From an uncultured Chloroflexota bacterium (lineage in GTDB: Bacteria; Chloroflexota; Dehalococcoidia; UBA3495), in assembly GCA_913031095.1 (NCBI GenBank), contig CAJWGH010000097.1, forward strand, positions 1-5,145: a DNA stretch of 5,145 nt, in the 5' to 3' direction. Positions 1 through 5,145 of this stretch are shown here, piece by piece (position 1 is the stretch's first letter; each line of letters begins with the position of its first letter). Made by a program: the position numbers and the translations under genes. Under the pieces are notes generated by a model. That model searched no databases, had not been told where the DNA came from, and saw nothing but the letters and a program-made list of their open reading frames with translations.

Positions 1-1060
1 TCTCGACCGTCGAGACACGCTCGGTCCCTTCCGTCGCAGTATCAGCGGTCCGCGCCCCTTGTTCCAGAATGGTGTCTACAGCCCGCTCGATGGCAGCGCC
101 TTCTTCTGTCAGACCAAGGGAGTAACGCACCATCAACGCCACGCTCAATATCGAGCCAGTTGGGTTGGCTATTCCTTTGCCTGCGATGTCTGGCGCCGTA
201 CCATGGATCGGCTCGTAGAGACCGCCAGAGCGCTGCCCGGCGACCGGTACACCGGCTAAACTAGCTGATGGTAACAACCCCATGGATGCCGCCAGCACCG
301 AAGCCTCGTCACTGAGGATGTCGCCAAAGGTATTCTCCGCCACGATCACATCGTAGGTCGCCGGTCCTTGTATGAGCTGCATCGCACAGGCGTCCACCAG
401 CACGTGCTCGAGTTCGACGTCGGGATACTCTTCTCCCAATCTGGTGGCCACTGTCCGCCACAACCGAGAACACTCTAGGACATTGGCTTTGTCCACCGAA
501 GTCAACTTCTTGCGCCGTCCCCGTGCCAATTCAAAGCCCACACGCACCACGCGTTCGATCTCACCTTCCGTGTACCGCATAGTATCCTCACCCACTATTC
601 CGTTGGGTGTCTCACGACGTCCTCTGGGTTCTGCGTAATAAAGGCCGCCGGTCAACTCGCGGACCACCACAAGGTCTACACCTTCGATGATGTGAGGTTT
701 CAGTACGCTGGACTCGGCCAACTGCGGATAGACCTTTACCGGCCTGATGTTGGCAAATACACCCATGTGAGCCCGCATGTCCAACAGTCCCATCTCAGGC
801 CTGACTTTGGCGTCGGGATTGTCCCACTTCGGTCCGCCCACAGCTCCAAAAAGCACCGCGTCGTTTGAGTCCAAAAGGCCTCTGGTTTCGTCAGTCAGAG
901 GGATCCCATGCTTGTCTATGGATATTCCGCCGATGTCGCCGTAGCTAAGATTGAAATTGTGCCCGAACGCCCGGCCTACGGCCTCCAGAGCGCGCACACC
1001 CTGGTCGGTAACCTCAGGGCCTATTCCGTCGCCACCCAATACGGCGATATCGAACTCCAC
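1..1060 (-). CDS. leuB: 3-isopropylmalate dehydrogenase, 3' end cut by window edge
   Basis: Encodes the cytoplasmic NAD-dependent enzyme that oxidatively decarboxylates 3-isopropylmalate to 2-oxoisocaproate, the third step of leucine biosynthesis. Translating the minus strand from GTG at 1060 gives 353 uninterrupted codons. The usual family length is about 355-370, so only a short C-terminal tail is missing; the last residues in view ([15 protein letters not shown]) match the usual LeuB end. Visible motifs: N-terminal LGGDGIGPE; substrate arginines R96, R106 and R134; Y141 in LTGGLYY; K191 in SVDKAN; and metal-binding D223, D247 and D251. These align with Thermus thermophilus R94, R104, R132, Y139, K185, D217, D241 and D245 as I recall them. 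E89, L92, L93 and V194 fit the isopropyl-recognition residues, which favours LeuB over isocitrate, tartrate or homoisocitrate dehydrogenase. The [15 protein letters not shown] stretch (286-300) is the NAD-binding loop. A stop codon lies seven codons upstream with no other usual start between. The gene is divergent from glcD. Confidence 0.97.
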   Translation of the reverse strand, partial: MEFDIAVLGGDGIGPEVTDQGVRALEAVGRAFGHNFNLSYGDIGGISIDKHGIPLTDETRGLLDSNDAVLFGAVGGPKWDNPDAKVRPEMGLLDMRAHMGVFANIRPVKVYPQLAESSVLKPHIIEGVDLVVVRELTGGLYYAEPRGRRETPNGIVGEDTMRYTEGEIERVVRVGFELARGRRKKLTSVDKANVLECSRLWRTVATRLGEEYPDVELEHVLVDACAMQLIQGPATYDVIVAENTFGDILSDEASVLAASMGLLPSASLAGVPVAGQRSGGLYEPIHGTAPDIAGKGIANPTGSILSVALMVRYSLGLTEEGAAIERAVDTILEQGARTADTATEGTERVSTVE

Positions 1061-1066
1061 TTGGTG

Positions 1067-1072
1067 CCTCCC
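1067..1072 (-). promoter_or_regulatory. Ribosome binding site of leuB
   Basis: GGGAGG on the minus strand, six bases before the GTG at 1060. This is a near-perfect Shine-Dalgarno site. It fixes GTG as the start, since the reading frame upstream closes at a TAG (1081-1079) and holds no ATG, GTG or TTG in between. Confidence 0.9.
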
Positions 1073-1142
1073 GATTATCTAAAACCGAATGCGCTTAATG
1101 ACTATCGCCAGACGAAAACCAACCAGGCGAGAATCCCGCCAC

Positions 1143-1171
1143 AGTATAACCATAAACATGAGGGCCTTCAA
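1143..1171 (-). promoter_or_regulatory. Predicted sigma-70-type promoter of leuB
   Basis: Reading the minus strand, TTGAAG (1171-1166) is followed after exactly 17 bases by TATACT (1148-1143). These match the consensus at four of six and five of six positions. Transcription would begin near 1136, giving a leader of about 75 bases. The leader contains no short ORF rich in leucine codons and is too short for a T-box, so classical leucine attenuation is not evident. Assignment rests on consensus match and position only. Confidence 0.55.
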
Positions 1172-1192
1172 ACGATTCGTGGCCAGCCTGGC
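1172..1192. promoter_or_regulatory. Pair of adjacent small palindromes in the divergent control region
   Basis: ACGATTCGT (1172-1180) and GCCAGCCTGGC (1182-1192) are each perfect inverted repeats around a single central base, separated by one base. They sit immediately upstream of the leuB -35 element and overlap the candidate glc -35 element, where a regulator binding both units would be expected. They could be operator half-sites, but each is short enough to be chance. No regulator gene is in view. Confidence 0.3.
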
Positions 1193-1217
1193 AATAGACA
1201 CAATTTTGATCTATCAT
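1188..1217 (+). promoter_or_regulatory. Weak candidate promoter for the glc operon
   Basis: TATCAT at 1212-1217 matches the -10 consensus at five of six positions. CTGGCA at 1188-1193, 18 bases upstream, matches the -35 consensus at four of six. Transcription would begin near 1224, leaving a leader of roughly 37 bases before glcD. The poor -35 element would suit an activator-dependent promoter, but this is the least certain of the regulatory calls. Confidence 0.25.
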
Positions 1218-1260
1218 CCCAGAGATTTAAACGACGATGGTTGATTGATGGGTTCCAGGC

Positions 1261-2688
1261 ATGGATTTAAACCAGTTATTGAAAAGTCTTCAGGGTGTCG
1301 TCGGCGAGGAAAACGTGGTGTACCACTCCGATGACCTTCTGGTATTCGAATATGACGGCTCTGTGGACCGAGGCCTGCCGGAAGCCGTAGTCTTCCCCAG
1401 CAGCACCGATGAGGTTAGCCGCGTGGTAAGACTGGCCCGCGGAGCTGGAGTCCCAGTCGTTGGCCGCGGCACCGGGACCGGGCTAAGCGGCGGCGCCATC
1501 GCCCCCCCCGGCGGCATCCAGATCGCTTTTCCACGCATGAATCACATCCTAGAAGTGGACACGGACAACCGTATGGCAGTGGTAGAGCCAGGAGTTATCA
1601 ACCTACACCTGGACACCCGGGTCAGGAAAGACGGCCTGCGCTACGCCCCCGATCCATCCAGCCAGAAAGCATGCAGCCTAGGAGGCAACATAGCTGAGAA
1701 TTCAGGCGGCCCCCACTGCCTGGCCTACGGCACCACCACCAACCATGTACTGGGCATGGAGGTTGTGCTCGAAGACGGAACCATCGTCAACCTCGGCAGT
1801 CTTGCCAGAGAGACGGTTGGCTACGATCTCCGGGGTGTATTCACCGGCTCCGAAGGCACTTTCGGAATCGCAACAAAAATCGCTGTCCGGCTGCTACCGG
1901 TCCCTGAAGCCGTGCGCACATTCCTGGGCATCTTCCCGGACGTGGAATCTGCCTGCACAGCCGTGTCTGCGGTCATTGAGCACGGCATCGTTCCCGCGGC
2001 CCTCGAGATGATCGACGCCCTCACGATCCAGGCGGTACAGAAGGTCGGCGACGCTGGCTATCCCGACGACGCCGGGGCCGTGCTACTCATCGAACTGGAA
2101 GGTCTACACGACGAGGTGGACGAGATCAGCGAAGAGGTCGAAGCCGCTCTCTGGGATACCGGAGCAACCCAAGTACGCACGGCAGAAGAAGCCAAAGAAC
2201 GGGAGCAGCTATGGGTTGGTCGAAACGGAGCTCTCGGCGCACTGGGGAGCATCGCCCCCAATTACTTCTTGGTTGACGGCGTAGTGCCCAGGACCCAGTT
2301 AGCCAGTGTATTGGGTGGAGTGGCCGAGGTCAGCAAAAAGTACGACATTCCCATAGCCAACGTCTTCCATGCTGGGGACGGCAACCTCCACCCTTGTCTG
2401 CTATTTGACGAACGCCAGACAGGTGCACTTGAGAAAATAATGGAAGCAGGGACAGAGGTGCTCCAGCTGTGCGTAGATGCCGGTGGCACTCTTACGGGCG
2501 AACACGGCGTGGGCCTGGAGAAGAAGGAACAGATGCCACTGGTTTATTCGGAGGATGACATGTCTGCCATGCTGTTGGTGCGCGAAGCATTCGCCCCTGC
2601 CAACAGCATGAACCCAGGCAAGATATTCCCCGATGGGACTAAGCCAATACCCCGTGCCCACCCAGCCGCCCCTGGAATGACCATTTAA
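1261..2688 (+). CDS. glcD: Glycolate oxidase subunit GlcD (FAD-linked D-2-hydroxyacid dehydrogenase)
   Basis: Catalytic flavin subunit that oxidises glycolate to glyoxylate (family members also act on D-lactate and similar D-2-hydroxyacids). Electrons pass to the GlcE/GlcF partners at the membrane. The 475-residue protein is close to E. coli GlcD (499). An N-terminal PCMH-type FAD domain spans about residues 35-215: GRGTGTGLSGGA (68-79), SLGGNIAENSGG (139-150) and YDLRGVFTGSEGTFG (188-202). The C-terminal FAD-oxidase domain carries W318 and R321, the FHAGDGNLHP motif (H370, H377), TGEHGVG (E414, H415) and the terminal NPGKIFP. The two histidines and glutamate match the metal/substrate site of the DLD/D2HGDH family. 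ATG at 1261 is the only sensible start, because an in-frame TGA lies at 1246-1248, yet no good Shine-Dalgarno site precedes it. A C8 run falls at 1502-1509. First gene of glcDEF; substrate is inferred from the operon and not proven. Confidence 0.95.
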   Translation: MDLNQLLKSLQGVVGEENVVYHSDDLLVFEYDGSVDRGLPEAVVFPSSTDEVSRVVRLARGAGVPVVGRGTGTGLSGGAIAPPGGIQIAFPRMNHILEVDTDNRMAVVEPGVINLHLDTRVRKDGLRYAPDPSSQKACSLGGNIAENSGGPHCLAYGTTTNHVLGMEVVLEDGTIVNLGSLARETVGYDLRGVFTGSEGTFGIATKIAVRLLPVPEAVRTFLGIFPDVESACTAVSAVIEHGIVPAALEMIDALTIQAVQKVGDAGYPDDAGAVLLIELEGLHDEVDEISEEVEAALWDTGATQVRTAEEAKEREQLWVGRNGALGALGSIAPNYFLVDGVVPRTQLASVLGGVAEVSKKYDIPIANVFHAGDGNLHPCLLFDERQTGALEKIMEAGTEVLQLCVDAGGTLTGEHGVGLEKKEQMPLVYSEDDMSAMLLVREAFAPANSMNPGKIFPDGTKPIPRAHPAAPGMTI

Positions 2689-2751
2689 CAAATTGCCTGT
2701 GTCAGTGGGCTGTGGGTCATAGTTTGGCGACTGCGTTGTTTAATCAGACTT

Positions 2752-2755
2752 GGAG
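2752..2755 (+). promoter_or_regulatory. Ribosome binding site that decides the glcE start
   Basis: GGAG lies six bases before a TTG at 2762. The alternative in-frame TTG at 2750 has no purine-rich site upstream and would place this GGAG inside the coding region. The frame closes at a TAA at 2741-2743, so no earlier start is possible. The 73-base gap from the glcD stop to this TTG shows no terminator-like hairpin, which fits co-transcription. Confidence 0.65.
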
Positions 2756-2761
2756 TTTAAG

Positions 2762-4132
2762 TTGGAATTTTCTTTAGTTGACCAGCTTTCACGGCTTTTG
2801 GGGAGTAGTGCCGTCTCAACCGGCAACAGGTATGAGATTGACGGGCTGACTCCGGAGGCCGTAGTACGTCCAGTAGATCGGCTCCAACTCTCTGAGGTTC
2901 TACGGTGGGCTTCGTCCGAACAGGTCAGCATCCTGACTAGGGGCGGCGGTACTCGCTCCAGTCTGGGCAACGTCCCGCGCACGGCCGACGTGGTGTTGGA
3001 CATGAGGGCATTTAATCAACTGGTGGACTATCAACCTGCTGACATGACTGCCACAGTGGAAGCTGGTTTGACCTTATCCTCGATGCAACAGCACCTGGCT
3101 CGCGGCGGAGAATTCGTCCCTCTAGAATCAGCCCAGGCCGAGAGGTCCACCGTGGGTGGGATTCTATCCGTTGGAGCGGGTGGTCCCTTATCCCACACCT
3201 ATGGCCTGCCCCGGGAGTGGCTCATCGGAATCGGCGTGATGACCACCCAGGGCATATCCACCAAAGCCGGCGGTAAGGTAGTCAAGAATGTGACCGGCTA
3301 TGACTTAAACAAGTTATACACAGGTTCTTTCGGGACCCTTGGGGTAATTCTAGAAGCCTCATTCAAACTTTTGCCACGCGACCCTCGGGCTGGAGCCCTG
3401 ATGGCATCGTTTCCAACAGTGGCGGCGTCTATAGCCGCCGGGCGAAAACTCCTAGACACATCTGCCGCTCCGCTGGGTTTGCACTGTGCCTCCTCTGGGG
3501 TTGCCCGCTGGGTACAAGATTCTATCCCAGCTGCTTCCCAAGATCTCGGGCTCGGCGACGAAGAAACTGCTTTGTGTCTCTCTTACTTCTCTGGCCGAGC
3601 TAAAGCCACCAAACGACGGATGGACGAAGCCACTGCACTCCTTATATCAGAAGGGGCAAATGCGGTGCAGCGCATCGAAGACGACGACGCCAGAGGGATG
3701 CTACGTTGGATCACCGATGTCCCCACAGATATCAACCTCGGCTCCAACTTGGTAATAAAGGTCTCGGTCCGATCAAAATCGGCAGCACCGGTCTCCGCCG
3801 AGTGCGCCGATATCACTGTCCTTGGTCAGGGTCCGGGCCAGTTGGCCGATCCAGGATTTGGCTCGATCAGGCTGTTTTGGCCTGAGTCCAAAGATGGCTC
3901 TACCTGCGCCTCTGGAGAGGATCAGGCTGTTTTGGACGGAATACAAAAGGTCAGGCGTATAGCCCACCAGTACCAAGGCTCGGCCGTGGTGGAGCATTGT
4001 CCTCTTGGTGTGAAACGTCAGATCGACGTCTGGGGTGACTCACCCGACAGCTTAAAAGTTATGCAGGCTTTAAAGAAACGCTTCGACCCTGACGATATCC
4101 TGAACCCCGGTCGGTTCCTGGGAGGTATCTAA
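2762..4132 (+). CDS. glcE: Glycolate oxidase FAD-binding subunit GlcE
   Basis: Second FAD-binding subunit of the glycolate oxidase complex, required with GlcD and GlcF for activity in E. coli. I start it at TTG 2762 (456 residues) because of the well-placed GGAG; TTG at 2750 would add four residues. A PCMH-type FAD domain fills about residues 30-210: TRGGGTRSSLGN (59-70), STVGG (129-133) and GGKVVKNVTGYDLNKLYTGS (170-189) followed by FGTLG. The GGKVVKNVTGYD signature is characteristic of GlcE and differs from GlcD. The C-terminus ends in SAVVEHCPLGVKRQIDVWG (407-425) and FDPDDILNPGRF. It lacks the HAGDGNLH and GEHG active-site motifs of GlcD, so it is probably not the main catalytic flavoprotein. 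It is about 100 residues longer than E. coli GlcE (350), the extra lying in the poorly conserved region around 210-400, which includes a 16-bp DNA repeat. Its stop abuts the glcF start. Confidence 0.92.
   Translation: MEFSLVDQLSRLLGSSAVSTGNRYEIDGLTPEAVVRPVDRLQLSEVLRWASSEQVSILTRGGGTRSSLGNVPRTADVVLDMRAFNQLVDYQPADMTATVEAGLTLSSMQQHLARGGEFVPLESAQAERSTVGGILSVGAGGPLSHTYGLPREWLIGIGVMTTQGISTKAGGKVVKNVTGYDLNKLYTGSFGTLGVILEASFKLLPRDPRAGALMASFPTVAASIAAGRKLLDTSAAPLGLHCASSGVARWVQDSIPAASQDLGLGDEETALCLSYFSGRAKATKRRMDEATALLISEGANAVQRIEDDDARGMLRWITDVPTDINLGSNLVIKVSVRSKSAAPVSAECADITVLGQGPGQLADPGFGSIRLFWPESKDGSTCASGEDQAVLDGIQKVRRIAHQYQGSAVVEHCPLGVKRQIDVWGDSPDSLKVMQALKKRFDPDDILNPGRFLGGI
3865..3935 (+). repeat. 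16-bp direct repeat inside glcE
   Basis: GATCAGGCTGTTTTGG occurs exactly at 3865-3880 and again at 3920-3935, 55 bases apart. The copies are read in different frames (IRLFW in the first, DQAVLD in the second), so protein conservation does not explain the identity. It lies in a poorly conserved part of the subunit. Confidence 0.75.
4120..4125 (+). promoter_or_regulatory. Ribosome binding site of glcF
   Basis: GGGAGG seven bases before the ATG at 4133, lying inside the last codons of glcE. The glcE stop TAA (4130-4132) is directly followed by the glcF ATG with no gap, an arrangement that favours translational coupling and a fixed subunit ratio. Confidence 0.9.
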
Positions 4133-5145
4133 ATGGCCCAGCCAACGATCAAGAACAACGGCGGTTTCACAGGCCCTGACATCCCAGTTGAGTCCGATCT
4201 TTACCGCTGCGTCCACTGCGGTCTATGCCTGAGTTCCTGCCCCACTTACGTGGAAACAGGATTGGAGATGGAGTCGCCCAGAGGCCGCTTGTCGCTGATG
4301 AAAGCGGTGAACGAAGGGCGGGTGGCCATCACTCCGCGTATAGTCTCCCACTGGGAGATGTGCCTCCAATGCCGGGCCTGCGAAGCTGTTTGCCCCTCGG
4401 GTGTGCCCTACGGCCGAATCATGGAACGCACCCGATCCCAGGTCCGCTCCGCCGGACTGCAGGGCCCCGAACTGCGAAGACTCGGGCACTTCCTACTAAA
4501 CTCCGCCCTGCCCAGCCCCAAGAAACTCAAGATGGGTGCGTACTTCATCCGTGTGTACCAACAGCTCGGCATCCAGAAACTGGTGCGACTGTCCCATCTC
4601 CTGTACCTGGTCCCTGGTGGCATCGCCAGACTGGAAGCCCAGTTGCCGCCTTTGAGCCGGAGGTTCTTCGGTCCCTCCAATGACACTCACTTCTCCCAGA
4701 GCGAAAAGAAGATGACCGTAGCATTGCTATCCGGTTGCGTCATGCCCTTGATGCAAGGCCCCACCATGGAAGCCACCGTGCGGGTCCTGACCCGCAACGG
4801 CTGCGATGTTGTGGTGCCGAATGGCCAGGGCTGCTGTGGAGCATTGAACACCCACGCCGGCGACCTCGAGAATAGCCGTGATATGGCTAGGTCAAACATC
4901 GATTCGCTGATGACCGCAGGGGTAGAGCGGATTATTACCTCGTCTGCCGGGTGTGGTTCCAGCATGAAAGAGTATGCTGAGCTATTGAAGGACGACCCGG
5001 AGTACAGAGAAAAAGCCGTCCGCTTCAGCCATATAACCCAAGATGTTACGGAGTTTCTGGTTAGCTTGCCGTTTCGCGCCCCTACTTCCACCATCAGTCG
5101 CCGGGTCACCTACCAAGACCCATGCCATCTGGCGCACGCCCAGCG
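4133..5145 (+). CDS. glcF: Glycolate oxidase iron-sulfur subunit GlcF, 3' end cut by window edge
   Basis: Iron-sulfur subunit that carries electrons from the GlcD/GlcE flavins towards the quinone pool at the cytoplasmic membrane. 337 codons are open to the right edge; E. coli GlcF has 407 residues, so roughly 70-90 are missing. Two ferredoxin-type [4Fe-4S] motifs are complete: C26, C29, C32, C36 followed by P37, and C77, C80, C83, C87 followed by P88. Between them is the family motif ESPRGR (47-52). The first CCG (DUF224) cysteine-rich domain shows SGC (C202), CCG (C234-C235) and GCG (C274). The second has begun with QDPCHLAHAQ (C331), a typical GlcF signature, where the window ends. No transmembrane segment is visible, so attachment is probably peripheral. 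The start is fixed by GGGAGG seven bases upstream. Similar iron-sulfur proteins (LldE/LutA, GlpC, HdrD-like) exist, but the glcD-glcE context and the motifs favour GlcF. Confidence 0.95.
   Translation, partial: MAQPTIKNNGGFTGPDIPVESDLYRCVHCGLCLSSCPTYVETGLEMESPRGRLSLMKAVNEGRVAITPRIVSHWEMCLQCRACEAVCPSGVPYGRIMERTRSQVRSAGLQGPELRRLGHFLLNSALPSPKKLKMGAYFIRVYQQLGIQKLVRLSHLLYLVPGGIARLEAQLPPLSRRFFGPSNDTHFSQSEKKMTVALLSGCVMPLMQGPTMEATVRVLTRNGCDVVVPNGQGCCGALNTHAGDLENSRDMARSNIDSLMTAGVERIITSSAGCGSSMKEYAELLKDDPEYREKAVRFSHITQDVTEFLVSLPFRAPTSTISRRVTYQDPCHLAHAQ

Noticed and set aside
59..638. Plus-strand open frames of 66 and 88 codons at the left end
   Set aside because: Antisense to leuB, whose minus-strand frame is continuous and carries all the catalytic motifs.
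1061..1136. Possible leucine attenuator, leader peptide or T-box before leuB
   Set aside because: Only a weak GGCGGG/CTCGCC hairpin with a very small loop is visible, with no leucine-rich mini-ORF and too little length for a T-box.
908..1270. 120-codon plus-strand open frame crossing the divergent region and ending just inside glcD
   Set aside because: Its first ~50 codons are antisense to the conserved N-terminus of leuB, and the rest runs through the promoter region. The product has no recognisable motif.
2689..2761. Possible terminator or extra promoter between glcD and glcE
   Set aside because: No GC-rich hairpin followed by a T run and no convincing -35/-10 pair; reads as a plain intra-operon spacer.
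4225..4683. 152-codon plus-strand frame overlapping the 5' part of glcF
   Set aside because: Out-of-frame reading of the iron-sulfur motif region; Pro/Arg-rich low-quality protein typical of frame-shifted GC-rich coding sequence.
4687..5109. 140-codon minus-strand open frame opposite glcF
   Set aside because: Lies wholly antisense to the conserved CCG domain of glcF; a shadow of that gene with no motif of its own.

Overview
The window reads as an ordinary metabolic stretch of a bacterial chromosome. Genes are densely packed, GC looks moderately high by eye (high 50s percent, not computed), GTG and TTG starts are used alongside ATG, and Shine-Dalgarno sites are of the GGGAGG/GGAG type. It holds two divergent transcription units. 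The protein sequences look like a free-living, possibly Chloroflexota-like (Dehalococcoidia/SAR202-type) bacterium. That placement is only an impression from the FAD-oxidase sequences and needs a database search.

Left unit (minus strand, 1060 down to the left edge): leuB, 3-isopropylmalate dehydrogenase of leucine biosynthesis. It has a GTG start and a clear ribosome site and lacks only its last residues, which lie outside the window. A recognisable sigma-70-like promoter lies at 1143-1171. The ~200 bp between 1061 and 1260 is a divergent control region with two small adjacent palindromes at 1172-1192.

Right unit (plus strand, 1261 to the right edge): three consecutive genes in the order glcD-glcE-glcF, the flavin and iron-sulfur subunits of a membrane-associated glycolate (D-2-hydroxyacid) oxidase. 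GlcD is the catalytic FAD subunit. GlcE is a second, PCMH-type FAD-binding subunit. GlcF carries two CxxCxxCxxxC [4Fe-4S] clusters and CCG cysteine-rich domains that pass electrons on towards the respiratory chain. glcF starts on the base after the glcE stop and is cut by the right edge. Together the three should oxidise glycolate to glyoxylate (possibly also D-lactate), a route for using photorespiratory or phytoplankton-derived glycolate.

No RNA genes, insertion sequences, CRISPR arrays, phage genes or defence systems are visible, and I see no previously undescribed system. Points worth a second look are the divergent control region, the glcE start codon, a 16-bp out-of-frame direct repeat in a poorly conserved part of glcE, a C8 tract in glcD, and the length of GlcE compared with the E. 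coli protein.
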